Origin: a virus
Direction: 5' to 3' (one strand)
DNA length: 45,713 bases
Virus record (IMG/VR): IMGVR_UViG_3300006917_000045
Span: 1-45,713 of that record
The notes beneath the pieces are model-generated. The model had not been told where the DNA came from. It did no database searches and saw nothing but the letters and a program-made list of their open reading frames with translations. Both the position numbers and the translations under genes were made by a program. Below are positions 23,405 to 30,831 of the stretch, piece after piece. Every line of letters starts with the position of its first letter. The stretch's first letter is position 1.

Positions 23405-23419
23405 GTGCGGTCCTCCCTA

Positions 23420-24013
23420 TCAGGTCGAGGTGTAGGAGTGGAGGGCGATGCGGACCTCAAGGTCGATGTACGCATTGCCCCAAGCCGAGTTGTTGGCGAC
23501 CGAGCCGAGGCCGCGAGCCTCAGTCGGAGCCAGACCCAGCACCTGGAAGGTCTTCACGGACGTATCCGCCGAACCCGCACGGATCTGCATCACCGAGGTG
23601 CCCGCAGCCGTGTTGCCGTTCGTCGCAGCCGTCAGCGAGACGTACTGCCCGACCATCGTCTCCGCAGCGGAGGCGTCGGCCTGACAGATGAACGTGATCT
23701 GCTGGCTGTCGTAGACCGCCGCCCACCCAGCCGTCGAGGCGGGGAGGAAGGGGCCACGGCCCGGCTGGCTGAACGTGAGCGGGCGACCGTTCTCGTCAAA
23801 CAGCTCCGAAACCACGCCGAGGCAGCGGGTGTTCGCGGCAGCGTTGGACGAGAGGCGGATCACGCCGAGGCCCGCCGAGTTGAATCGGACGGGGTCGTTG
23901 ATGAACAGGCCCTGGGTGTTGCCCGACGCAGTCACTCGATAGAGCTTCGTGCGGAGGGTGTTGCCAGCAGCCTTGTTCCGAATGGCCTGGAGGCCATAGG
24001 GAGCGTCGGTCAT
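23420..24013 (-). CDS. Head decoration or capsid-accessory protein (197 aa)
   Basis: Beta-rich, Ala/Thr/Gly-rich protein with strands such as TKLYRVTASGNTQGLFINDP and QITFICQADASAAETMVGQY. Genes of this kind commonly sit directly before the major capsid gene and encode surface stabilisers. The C-terminus (NAYIDLEVRIALHSYTST) is a conserved-looking closing strand. GGAGTCCAAC precedes the ATG. Identity is mostly from context. Confidence 0.6.
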   Translation of the reverse strand: MTDAPYGLQAIRNKAAGNTLRTKLYRVTASGNTQGLFINDPVRFNSAGLGVIRLSSNAAANTRCLGVVSELFDENGRPLTFSQPGRGPFLPASTAGWAAVYDSQQITFICQADASAAETMVGQYVSLTAATNGNTAAGTSVMQIRAGSADTSVKTFQVLGLAPTEARGLGSVANNSAWGNAYIDLEVRIALHSYTST

Positions 24014-24034
24014 GTTGGACTCCTTCTGGAGGGG

Positions 24035-24478
24035 TTAGTCGATTGTGATGTCGCCCTCGACGGTAACGCCCGTCTTTGAGCGGATGTCTCTCTTCGTCCT
24101 CGTCTTGAGGCCCGTAAGCTGCTCCTGGGATGCGTTGCGGTAGTACGCCTCGCGCTCCCGAGCCATCTCTTCGGGCATCTTCATGAGGACCATGTCCCGA
24201 TACTCCAGCACACCGGCTGAACTTCCCGCCCCCGACTCCACCCCATTGGGGCGGTCGTGGACAGCGTCTCCAGCATCCGCCTGCTCCCAGCCTTCAGCAC
24301 GCTTCTTCAGCATGTTGGCGGGCTCGGCGTGGACCCAGCGAAGCCTGCTGGACGGGTCCCTGCTCTTGATGCCGAGAGGAGCGGCGGGCGCCCAACTACG
24401 GTTGCCCTTCTTCGCCGACTTCTTCCGGCCCTTCTCCGCGAGCGCACCGGCTGCGGAATCGTTGTCAATGTCTGCCAT
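24035..24478 (-). CDS. Head-operon hypothetical protein (147 aa)
   Basis: The ATG at 24478 follows GGAGGATTGACC. Basic N-terminus (GRKKSAKKGNRSWAPAAPLG), then SSRLRWVHAEPANMLKKRAEGWEQ and a helical C-terminus with KTRTKRDIRSKTGVTVEGDI. It is disordered in the middle. Genes in this slot (between scaffold and decoration) are frequent in similar phages but have no assigned function. Confidence 0.62.
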   Translation of the reverse strand: MADIDNDSAAGALAEKGRKKSAKKGNRSWAPAAPLGIKSRDPSSRLRWVHAEPANMLKKRAEGWEQADAGDAVHDRPNGVESGAGSSAGVLEYRDMVLMKMPEEMAREREAYYRNASQEQLTGLKTRTKRDIRSKTGVTVEGDITID

Positions 24479-24480
24479 GG

Positions 24481-25431
24481 TCAATCCTCCACCGCAACGA
24501 CCCTACCCATAGCCTTCTTCTGCTTGAGGTAGAGTTCGTGTGCTTCCTTGCTGGTCTTGGCGAGCGAACCGCGCCCACCCATGAACATCGCCTCTGCGAT
24601 GACTCGCTCCTGAGTGCTGAGCGAAGTGCGCTCGCGCTCCTGTGGAGCCGGTCGGCCACGGGGCGAGGCAAACGCCCGGCGAACCGGGTTGGGCTGGTCC
24701 TCGTCCTCGTCATCGTCCTGCGGACTTAGCTTCTGCCTGATTCTGACATCAGCCTCGCTCAGGATTTCCCGGAGTGGAGCATCTGGGTACTCGTTGGCAA
24801 CCTCAATGATGATTGCCTTTGACTCGTTGAACTTTGGGTGCTCAGGATTGACCCAGGGCCGAAGTGGCCTTCCATCCTCACCAGTCTGCTTCTGCCATGC
24901 CGAGAGGATTTGCTGCTCAATTGAGGAAATTGGAGGTGGGGCTTGAGAGGCGACTTCCTCGCTCTTCTTAAGCTCCATTTCCTTTTCCCTTGCCTCCTGC
25001 TTCATCTCCAGAAGCCGCTCGTTGGCCTCCGCAAAGGCCTCAACGTCGCCGACCGCCATTGACTCCTTCATGTTCTTCTTGATGGTCGCCAATTCGGCCT
25101 GCATCTCCTTGTCCCGCATGCCCCCGGCGATGGTCTCAAGGGCCTTCTGGAGCTTGGTGTTCTGCTCGGCAAGCAGGGAGATCTGGCGCTCGGTCTTCTC
25201 CGCTCGCTCGTTCGCCTCCTTGGTGTGGCGGTACAGGCGATTGAAGCGGGCCTTCAGCTTGGGGTCTTCGATCTCGACCCAATCCGTTCCCTTCTCTTCG
25301 GGTTCCTGATCGACAGCTTTCGGCGCGGCCTTGGGGGCTGCGGCTTCGGGCTTCGCGACAGGAGCTTTCGCAGGCGCGACAGGAACATCGTCATCCGACA
25401 CCTCCACGCGGCTTCCGATCCTCTCGGTCAT
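24481..25431 (-). CDS. Scaffolding protein
   Basis: Acidic N-terminus with Ala/Pro/Lys-rich disorder, then a long coiled coil (TKEANERAEKTERQISLLAE; MELKKSEEVASQ), an acidic stretch (SPQDDDEDEDQPNPV) and a basic C-terminal helix (KEAHELYLKQKKAMGRVV). This is the layout of phage scaffolds, with a basic C-terminal capsid-binding helix. At 316 residues it resembles the P22 scaffold in length. Its start overlaps the stop of the GroES-like gene (ATGA). Confidence 0.75.
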   Translation of the reverse strand: MTERIGSRVEVSDDDVPVAPAKAPVAKPEAAAPKAAPKAVDQEPEEKGTDWVEIEDPKLKARFNRLYRHTKEANERAEKTERQISLLAEQNTKLQKALETIAGGMRDKEMQAELATIKKNMKESMAVGDVEAFAEANERLLEMKQEAREKEMELKKSEEVASQAPPPISSIEQQILSAWQKQTGEDGRPLRPWVNPEHPKFNESKAIIIEVANEYPDAPLREILSEADVRIRQKLSPQDDDEDEDQPNPVRRAFASPRGRPAPQERERTSLSTQERVIAEAMFMGGRGSLAKTSKEAHELYLKQKKAMGRVVAVED

Positions 25432-25745
25432 GCGGCGACAGCCTTGGCGTCATCCTCGATGACACCGATGATGTCTTCCTCCTGCATGACGTACAGGCCC
25501 GGCTCAAAGGCGATGGGCTTGGCCGCCCACTTGCCAAAGAGAACCCTGTCACCGGCCTTCATCACCTCGCAGGCTTCGCCCACGGAGACGACTACGCCCT
25601 CGTCGGGGATCATCTTGTCTTCGACGGTCTTGGGGATCTCGAAACCCATCTTGTTCAGGGCCGAGTACTTGGTGCCGATGGACGCCTGTAGCGTCTCTGC
25701 ACGGACGACAACCCTCGCGAAGAGGGGTCGTAGTTTCTTGCTCAT
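25428..25745 (-). CDS. Phage GroES-like co-chaperonin
   Basis: Cpn10-type protein predicted to cap the host GroEL, probably to fold the capsid protein (T4 gp31 is the known precedent). The family pattern is visible along 105 residues: LRPLFARVVVRAE at the start, a mobile-loop region near residues 20-45 (YSALNKMGFEIPK), DEGVVVSVGEACEVMKAGDR, then VLFGKWAAKPIAF and a C-terminal QEEDIIGVIED. It lies directly before the scaffold and capsid genes. Its ribosome-binding site is inside a stable hairpin. Confidence 0.85.
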   Translation of the reverse strand: MSKKLRPLFARVVVRAETLQASIGTKYSALNKMGFEIPKTVEDKMIPDEGVVVSVGEACEVMKAGDRVLFGKWAAKPIAFEPGLYVMQEEDIIGVIEDDAKAVAA

Positions 25746-25747
25746 GC

Positions 25748-25779
25748 TTTCCTCTTTGGGCGGAATGCCCGAGAGGAAA
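25748..25779 (-). promoter_or_regulatory. Hairpin that sequesters the GroES-like gene's ribosome-binding site
   Basis: In the minus-strand transcript TTTCCTCT-c-GGGC pairs with GCCC-aa-AGAGGAAA around ATTCC: 12 pairs. The 3' arm is the Shine-Dalgarno sequence (AGAGG), five bases before the ATG at 25745. The stem would block initiation unless opened by heat, ribosomes or a factor. Confidence 0.55.
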
Positions 25780-25800
25780 CTAGCGGATCGGCAGGGAGGC

Positions 25801-25840
25801 GGAAGGGGGGATCAGAGGAGGGGGACGGATCCCCCCTTCC
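25801..25840 (-). other. Perfect 13-bp inverted repeat between head and neck genes
   Basis: GGAAGGGGGGATC and its exact complement GATCCCCCCTTCC are separated by 14 bases. It lies in the only gap of this size between the neck genes and the head operon. No U-run follows in the late-transcript direction, so it may be a processing site, attenuator or protein-binding site. Confidence 0.5.
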
Positions 25841-25865
25841 AGGGTGCTCACGACTGGCAGGCTGA

Positions 25866-25904
25866 TCAGCAGCCGCGACCACCCTTTTTCGGCTTCTTCT
25901 TCAT
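25866..25904 (-). CDS. Candidate lysine-rich micro-ORF (12 aa)
   Basis: Encodes MKKKPKKGGRGC, with GGGGGTGATCCAG before the ATG. Too short to judge, but it is in the right phase and place for a small late protein, and the genome has several Lys-rich mini-proteins. Confidence 0.25.
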   Translation of the reverse strand: MKKKPKKGGRGC

Positions 25905-25917
25905 CTGGATCACCCCC

Positions 25918-26940
25918 TTACAGGAACCCTCTGATGGACTCGTAGGTTGCCGCTGCATCAGCCGGATTGGCGAATGGGCGACCGAGAACGGAAGAAGCAT
26001 ACTGCTGTTCGATGGGAAGAACATAGGGATTCTGCACGGGAGCGCCAGCGTCCGAGATCAGTCCCCGCGAGAGGAGGTTGGCGTAGTACCGGCGTACCGG
26101 ATCGGTACGGAAAGCGGAGTTCACGCCCTGCGTCCCGTAGGTGGAGATGAGCGCACGCTGCTGGATGTCGCTCATGCCGGGGCCGATGAAGGAACTGATC
26201 TCCTGCGGCGGGGCCATCTCGCCGCCACGGAGGTAGCGGGGCGTGGGGTTGGCGACCGGGACGAACGCCTCGTTCCGCATCTCGCCAAGGCCGGTGCCGA
26301 GGTTGCCGGGCATCCCGGACGGACCACCCTCAAAGGCAGCCATGTTGCTGATTGGGCTTCCAGTTGGCCCCTCTGGCACGCCAAGTGCCGTCAGGCCACG
26401 ACCAATCCCATATGCAAGGCCACGCATGGCGGTGCTTGTCGGGCTGAATGCGTCCATCAGGGTGAAGTCGTATGGGTTGTTGGGGTCGGTGAACGCCCCG
26501 CCCATGGGCCTGCTGTCTGGCCCAAGTCCGAATACGCTATCAAGCGCGCGGCCAATCGGACCACGGTCCTCGACTGGAGAAGCAACAGTAGGTGGTGCGG
26601 GACCAAGATTTAGAGCCTGATTCTCCATGTCGCTGCCAGACATTACCGAATCGTCGCCAAGCCCAAGATCGTTGGTTCCCTCTCCAGCACTCTCGCCCGA
26701 CATCCCCGTGGACGATGGGGCACCAGCGCCCTCCGACGACATACCACCGCCCTCGTCGTAATACTCGCGCAGGCCCGTGCGGGGGTTGCGGCTACCAGCG
26801 CCGCCAAGGGCCTTCAGGAGAGCCTTCTCGCGCGGGTTCACATGGGCAAGCTCGGTGTCCCCATTGCGACCCTGCTTGCGGAGGATCTCCATGGCGGCGG
26901 CCCCGGGCGAGGTCTTCATGCGGTTCTGGCGGCGGATCAT
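25918..26940 (-). CDS. Gly/Pro-rich virion-associated protein (340 aa)
   Basis: Basic N-terminus (MIRRQNRMKTSPGAAAMEIL) with KALLKALGGAGSRNPRTGLR, a motif seen in other phages' structural-region proteins. A long disordered Gly/Ser/Pro-rich middle follows, then a helical C-terminus (FANPADAAATYESIRGFL). GGAGAGCCGC precedes the start. Probably a virion or assembly protein. No enzymatic feature. Confidence 0.6.
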   Translation of the reverse strand: MIRRQNRMKTSPGAAAMEILRKQGRNGDTELAHVNPREKALLKALGGAGSRNPRTGLREYYDEGGGMSSEGAGAPSSTGMSGESAGEGTNDLGLGDDSVMSGSDMENQALNLGPAPPTVASPVEDRGPIGRALDSVFGLGPDSRPMGGAFTDPNNPYDFTLMDAFSPTSTAMRGLAYGIGRGLTALGVPEGPTGSPISNMAAFEGGPSGMPGNLGTGLGEMRNEAFVPVANPTPRYLRGGEMAPPQEISSFIGPGMSDIQQRALISTYGTQGVNSAFRTDPVRRYYANLLSRGLISDAGAPVQNPYVLPIEQQYASSVLGRPFANPADAAATYESIRGFL

Positions 26941-26959
26941 GCGGCTCTCCGTTTTGCGG

Positions 26960-27166
26960 TCACTCTATGATTCCGGGGGAATCAAGCAACCTCCCTACGA
27001 GTTGAAGGGCCTCGTCAAAGCCCTGCGCGCGGCCCATCGCCAGCAAGTCCTGCGCCATGCGGTAGCGGTGGTGGACGTTCTGCTTGCGGATCTCCTGGAC
27101 GAGGTACTGCGTCACCGGGTGGCGACGCCAGTTCTCCACCTCATCCGGGTCGAGGCGATGGATCAT
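26960..27166 (-). CDS. Helical hypothetical protein (68 aa)
   Basis: Begins MIHRLDPDEVENWRRHPVTQ and continues as amphipathic helices (YRMAQDLLAMGRAQGFDEAL). The E-x-W-xxHPVTQ pattern occurs in small phage proteins of unknown role. The start overlaps the upstream stop (ATGA). Confidence 0.65.
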   Translation of the reverse strand: MIHRLDPDEVENWRRHPVTQYLVQEIRKQNVHHRYRMAQDLLAMGRAQGFDEALQLVGRLLDSPGIIE

Positions 27167-27324
27167 CGCTTCTTCCTCGCCGCCCTCATGTTGTCAACGA
27201 GGTTGGGGTAGGGTCGCCCAGCCTTCTTGGCTGCCGCCTTGGCGGATGCCTTCTGCGCCGGGGACAGGGCCTTGGGCTTGCCAAGGGACTTCGGGCGGGC
27301 GCGGTCCCAGATGGGCTTCTTCAT
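27163..27324 (-). CDS. Basic small protein (53 aa)
   Basis: Encodes MKKPIWDRARPKSLGKPKAL, then SPAQKASAKAAAKKAGRPYP and NLVDNMRAARKKR. The KAAGRPYPNLVDNM end is a recurring pattern among small podovirus late proteins. A weak site (GGAAG) precedes the ATG, and the gene is coupled to its downstream neighbour by ATGA. Function unknown. High charge suggests DNA or RNA contact. Confidence 0.75.
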   Translation of the reverse strand: MKKPIWDRARPKSLGKPKALSPAQKASAKAAAKKAGRPYPNLVDNMRAARKKR

Positions 27325-27325
27325 G

Positions 27326-27574
27326 TCAGCACTTCCATGCACGGAGGGACTTGTTGATGCGGGAGTTGGGGTCGTTGGCCGTCTTGGCCGAGGTGAGCTT
27401 CTTCTTCATGCCCGTCATTCGGGCACAGAATGACCTCTTGCGTGGGCCGCCTTCCGGCTGCGGGGGCTTGAGCGTCCCCCCCGTTGCGGCCTTGTAGCTG
27501 GCCCGGCCCCTAGCGTTGAGGCCGCCCTTTGGGTTCTGCCCGGCCTTTCGCTGCCATGCGGGGGTCTTCGGCAT
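27326..27574 (-). CDS. DUF6321-like small protein (82 aa)
   Basis: The opening PAWQRKAGQNPKGGLNARGR then ASYKAATGGTLKPP matches the W-R-EGKNPxGGLNxKGRxSY pattern of the DUF6321 family of phage proteins. It is basic with two Cys. AGGAGTGACTG precedes the ATG. No biochemical role is known for the family. Confidence 0.78.
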   Translation of the reverse strand: MPKTPAWQRKAGQNPKGGLNARGRASYKAATGGTLKPPQPEGGPRKRSFCARMTGMKKKLTSAKTANDPNSRINKSLRAWKC

Positions 27575-27583
27575 CAGTCACTC

Positions 27584-28042
27584 CTATGAGTTGAGAAGGA
27601 GGAAGACGACATCCTCGTCATCCTCGCGAAGGGCAATCTCCCTGTCCAGCGTCGCGCGCAGCTTGGCGTTGACGGCTCGGGACAGGCGCTCCTGCTCGGC
27701 AAGGCGGGTTTCCAGTTCGTTGACCCGCCTCAGTTCCTTGCGGATCTTCCTGACGGCACGGTCGCCAAGGATCTGCCTGGCGAGGATGTTGGTGCTGATC
27801 GTGGCGGCGGGAGCGATGACCTCTTCGTTGACCACCACTTGTGGGTCAAGGTTCTCTGGCGTGACGCGGAGGTAGACGCCGGGCGAGACCTGACGGATGA
27901 ACGATCCCGGAATCTTCTGGTAGGACGCCCACCGCTGGAACTTCTGAGGTACGGACGGGCCGGTCTGGACAGGCGGGACAGCACCGTAGCCCCACGAATC
28001 CGACCATGAAATGCCCCATGAGTCGCCCCAAGAGACGAACAT
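27584..28042 (-). CDS. Virion-associated protein with WGDSWG repeats (152 aa)
   Basis: The ATG at 28042 overlaps the upstream stop (TGATG). The N-terminus has short Trp/Gly/Ser repeats (WGDSWGISWSDSWGYGAV), a motif common in minor phage structural proteins. A beta segment and a long coiled coil follow (RKIRKELRRVNELETRLAEQ). The C-terminus is acidic (LREDDEDVVFLLLNS). Likely minor virion component. Confidence 0.6.
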   Translation of the reverse strand: MFVSWGDSWGISWSDSWGYGAVPPVQTGPSVPQKFQRWASYQKIPGSFIRQVSPGVYLRVTPENLDPQVVVNEEVIAPAATISTNILARQILGDRAVRKIRKELRRVNELETRLAEQERLSRAVNAKLRATLDREIALREDDEDVVFLLLNS

Positions 28043-28584
28043 CACACGGGGTTCCAAGGATCAGCGGTGGTGCCGGTGCCCTTGACCTGAATGTCGTTGA
28101 CGTACTGGATGTTGGCGTCCACCTGACCCGCTACCGTGAAGGCAAGCGAGTCGGTCTTGGCCTTGATTGCCGTGACCTTGGTGTCGGTCGTGGTGAGATC
28201 GGAGGCCGTGGCGAGGCCGCTCTGGATCTCTGTCACCGCATCGGCAGCGATGGACGCAGCCGTTATGACATCGGATGCCAGCGACGAGACCGTGACGCTG
28301 TCGCCGGGGAGGGCCGCGAAGACCTCCTCGCGCACATCGGTCGGGTCCGCGCCCGAGGCCGTGACATGGAGGACGAAGTCGCCCAGCGTGTCCGTGTGCG
28401 ACGTGGTCAGGGCCAGCGAGTACCAGCCGTCGCCACGCTCGGTCACGGTCGGGGTGATTGACGCGAAGGCCGCGCCGTTCTTGCTTGCCGAGATCGTGAG
28501 CGTCAGGCCGGTCTTGCCGGTGATGTGATCGGTGCTGTCGGTCATCAGCACCATGAGGTTGCGCGCCGTGGACTGCTTCAGCAT
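28042..28584 (-). CDS. Neck or appendage beta protein (180 aa)
   Basis: N-terminal beta sandwich (TARNLMVLMTDSTDHITGKT; LTLTISASKNGAAFASITPT; GWYSLALTTSHTDTLGDFVL) of a type common in small phage structural proteins. A helical stalk (TEIQSGLATASDLTTTDTKV) and beta end follow. AGGTGATGCC precedes the ATG. A shaft-forming appendage is inferred. Confidence 0.6.
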   Translation of the reverse strand: MLKQSTARNLMVLMTDSTDHITGKTGLTLTISASKNGAAFASITPTVTERGDGWYSLALTTSHTDTLGDFVLHVTASGADPTDVREEVFAALPGDSVTVSSLASDVITAASIAADAVTEIQSGLATASDLTTTDTKVTAIKAKTDSLAFTVAGQVDANIQYVNDIQVKGTGTTADPWNPV

Positions 28585-28588
28585 GGCA

Positions 28589-29830
28589 TCACCTGTTCAC
28601 AACGCGAGAGCGGGAGTAGGTGTTTCCGCCAGCCGGGGCAGAGGGCGGCGGGTAGTGGAGGATCGTGGCTTCGATGTTGTAGTTGATGAAGGTGCTGCTG
28701 GACAGAAGCCCAGCGGTCCCGGCAAGCAAGCCCACGCCCTCTCCTGGCCGCACGATGATCCCGCTGCCCGGCTCGGCGGCGAAGATGTCGATGTCAGCGA
28801 GCCCGTCAAGCTGGATGCCGTTGAGCGACTGCCCGATGGCACCGAACACCTTCATCGCCGGGTTGCGCCGGAACACGCCAGCGTTCTGCTGCTGAAGTAC
28901 GCTAATCGTTGCGCCATGCGTATACGGCCAATCCCATTGCCACGATCCCTCAAGGCGCGAACGGAACGGGCCGACGACGGCGCGCATGGACGATGGCGTC
29001 GCCACGCTGCTGTCGGGCTTGATGATCGTCGCCGCGTCAGCCGAGGTGTCGAGGCCAAAGATGCGCGCGATGCGAAGGTTGATGGCTGGCACGGTGAGGG
29101 AGAGCGAGGTGGTGGCGTTGGTCTCTCCGTCCAGCGGGATGAACGCTACGCGCACAGCCAGCACGACGCCGCTGCCAGAAGCGTTGAACAGGCTGACAAG
29201 GGGGCCGTCTATGACAGCATCGGTGGCAACGTCCACGCTGCGGTAGGTGTAGGTCGCGCCCGTCGCGGTGTTGGTAACGAACATCGCCACGATCATGCTG
29301 TGCGGAACGCCGTACTCGGTCTGCGTAACCGCCACGCCCTGCCCCTCGCGGAGGACGATTGGCTCCACATCAACACTCGCGCCGAAGTCGCCAAGCGTCG
29401 CGAATGCGTCGTGCTTCCACGTTGCCAATCCGCTGCTGAACTGACGCGACGAAAGGCTAGTGCCGCCGATGGCCGCGAAGTACGTCGGTGCGTCAGCCAT
29501 GCGCTTGAGGGCGATGCCCGAGGTCGTGACGCTGTCGGGGTTGGTCGTGAACGTCACCTGGGAGGGCAGGCTGGCGGATGCGGTGTCGTGCTTGATGGGC
29601 GAGACTGCATCGCCGCCGCTGCTCGCCGTGGTGCGAAAGAGGGCAAGAGCGCCCGCGCGACCCGAGCCGAACTGCACGTTGCTTGTTGGGGCGACGGGCG
29701 AAAGCCTGAGATTGACCAACTCGTAGTACCGGCGCGAGTCAGATGCCTCGTCATTGAAGAGGGCGAATATCCCATCCTCAAGCGGTCGCACATCGACTGC
29801 ACGTTGGTAAACGAGGAAGGTCTCAGGCAT
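28589..29830 (-). CDS. Beta-rich virion protein (413 aa), paralog of 30006-30527
   Basis: Beta-rich throughout with little helix. It contains DAVSPIKHDTASASLPSQVT and DVEPIVLREGQGVAVTQTEY, both with close counterparts in the shorter protein encoded just upstream (VTPVKHDTSSSALD; NVEPIVCRATQGFELF). The C-terminal half is extra (FGAIGQSLNGIQLDGLADID; GSGIIVRPGEGVGLL). Probably a neck, decoration or appendage protein. Confidence 0.62.
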   Translation of the reverse strand: MPETFLVYQRAVDVRPLEDGIFALFNDEASDSRRYYELVNLRLSPVAPTSNVQFGSGRAGALALFRTTASSGGDAVSPIKHDTASASLPSQVTFTTNPDSVTTSGIALKRMADAPTYFAAIGGTSLSSRQFSSGLATWKHDAFATLGDFGASVDVEPIVLREGQGVAVTQTEYGVPHSMIVAMFVTNTATGATYTYRSVDVATDAVIDGPLVSLFNASGSGVVLAVRVAFIPLDGETNATTSLSLTVPAINLRIARIFGLDTSADAATIIKPDSSVATPSSMRAVVGPFRSRLEGSWQWDWPYTHGATISVLQQQNAGVFRRNPAMKVFGAIGQSLNGIQLDGLADIDIFAAEPGSGIIVRPGEGVGLLAGTAGLLSSSTFINYNIEATILHYPPPSAPAGGNTYSRSRVVNR

Positions 29831-30002
29831 CGGGCGTCACGACGACGAATTCGCTGTAGCGCGACGGCACCTTGCACCCAGGGCAGACGATGGGAGGCGA
29901 CGCCGGGCCAAGCCCCCCGTTGATGTCGTTCTCCACGCGGGAGGCGAAGGACTCCTCCACCTCCCACTCATGCAAGCAAGCCTTGTGGCGCAGCGTCTTC
30001 AT
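29823..30002 (-). CDS. Zinc-ribbon-like small protein (59 aa)
   Basis: Encodes MKTLRHKACLHEWEVEESFA, then a Gly/Pro linker and VCPGCKVPSRYSEFVVV. Cys9 and His11 followed by Cys40-x-x-Cys43 suggest one zinc-binding ribbon. HEWEVEE is typical of FmdB-like ribbons in phages. It overlaps the start of the next gene. No clear ribosome-binding site, so coupling to the upstream gene is likely. Confidence 0.7.
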   Translation of the reverse strand: MKTLRHKACLHEWEVEESFASRVENDINGGLGPASPPIVCPGCKVPSRYSEFVVVTPDA

Positions 30003-30005
30003 GGC

Positions 30006-30527
30006 TTACGTCGCAGAATCGGTGAACTCGATTTCGAGATCGGCGGTGCCAACTGCGGACGATCCCGAGTGGAACAACTCAAACCCCTGCGTCGCGCGGC
30101 AGACGATTGGCTCGACGTTCGTGTCGCTGTAGCCAGCGTTCCAGACTTCCGCGAACGGAATCAGCGTCAGCCAGTTCGCCTGCGTCGTGCCAGCCACCAC
30201 CGGCTCCTCGTTCACAAAGAGGAAGCGGCGGAAGATGTCGCTGCCGGTGACCGTCTGGTTGGTGCCACAGGTCGTGGCGGCGTCAAGCGCCGACGAGCTG
30301 GTGTCGTGCTTCACGGGCGTCACAGCGGTGCCAGCGGACGCTGCCGTGATGCGGCGGCATTGGGCGGTCGTGATCACGCCGGTCACCGCTGCGGTGCCGT
30401 TGTTGAACCAATACGCCCTGTAGGCACGGATGATGCGCGCCGATGCTGTGCCGTTGAAGACGTTGAGCATGTCCTTCGCGTTGGCATACGCCACCGCACC
30501 AGAGGTCGCTCGCCAAGTAGCTGCCAT
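30006..30527 (-). CDS. Beta-rich virion protein (173 aa), paralog of 28589-29830
   Basis: The start at 30527 (MAATWRATSGAVAYANAKDM) follows GGGAGCCTGAC. Residues near 75-165 align by eye with the larger neighbour: VTPVKHDTSSSALDAATTC, SDIFRRFLFVNEEP, NVEPIVCRATQGFELF, TADLEIEFTD. Likely the same fold used in a related position on the particle. Confidence 0.62.
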   Translation of the reverse strand: MAATWRATSGAVAYANAKDMLNVFNGTASARIIRAYRAYWFNNGTAAVTGVITTAQCRRITAASAGTAVTPVKHDTSSSALDAATTCGTNQTVTGSDIFRRFLFVNEEPVVAGTTQANWLTLIPFAEVWNAGYSDTNVEPIVCRATQGFELFHSGSSAVGTADLEIEFTDSAT

Positions 30528-30528
30528 G

Positions 30529-30831
30529 TCAGGCTCCCATGTCGATGATTGTCTTGCCGGTGCCCTGCGTCGCGCCGAACACCGTGATCTCCCCGCGCCC
30601 GTCCATGCTCGGGCCAGCAGCCCATTGCTGGATGCGGTTCTCGTTGAGTGCGCGGACGCTTGCATCCAGATCGTCGCGGATGTCGCCCGGCATCAGCCCG
30701 ATGCGCCGTCCCGCCTGGATCTTCAACATGAAGTCCTTGCAAGCGCGCACATGACGCTCAGCAAGGGGCTGCTCCGTCCTGAGCAACCAGCAATCCATTG
30801 CCGGTCGCCACTCCATCGCTGGCTGCTTCAT
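30529..30831 (-). CDS. Hypothetical protein next to portal (100 aa)
   Basis: Helical first half (ERHVRACKDFMLKIQAGRRI) and a Gly-rich end (GRGEITVFGATQGTGKTIID). The start overlaps the portal stop (ATGA). Such small proteins next to portal are often head-completion factors. The sequence alone gives no function. Confidence 0.6.
   Translation of the reverse strand: MKQPAMEWRPAMDCWLLRTEQPLAERHVRACKDFMLKIQAGRRIGLMPGDIRDDLDASVRALNENRIQQWAAGPSMDGRGEITVFGATQGTGKTIIDMGA

Noticed and set aside
30529-30831. Walker-A-like ATQGTGKT near the end of the 100-residue protein
   Set aside because: It lies 12 residues from the C-terminus with no room for a P-loop NTPase fold. Chance match to a short pattern.
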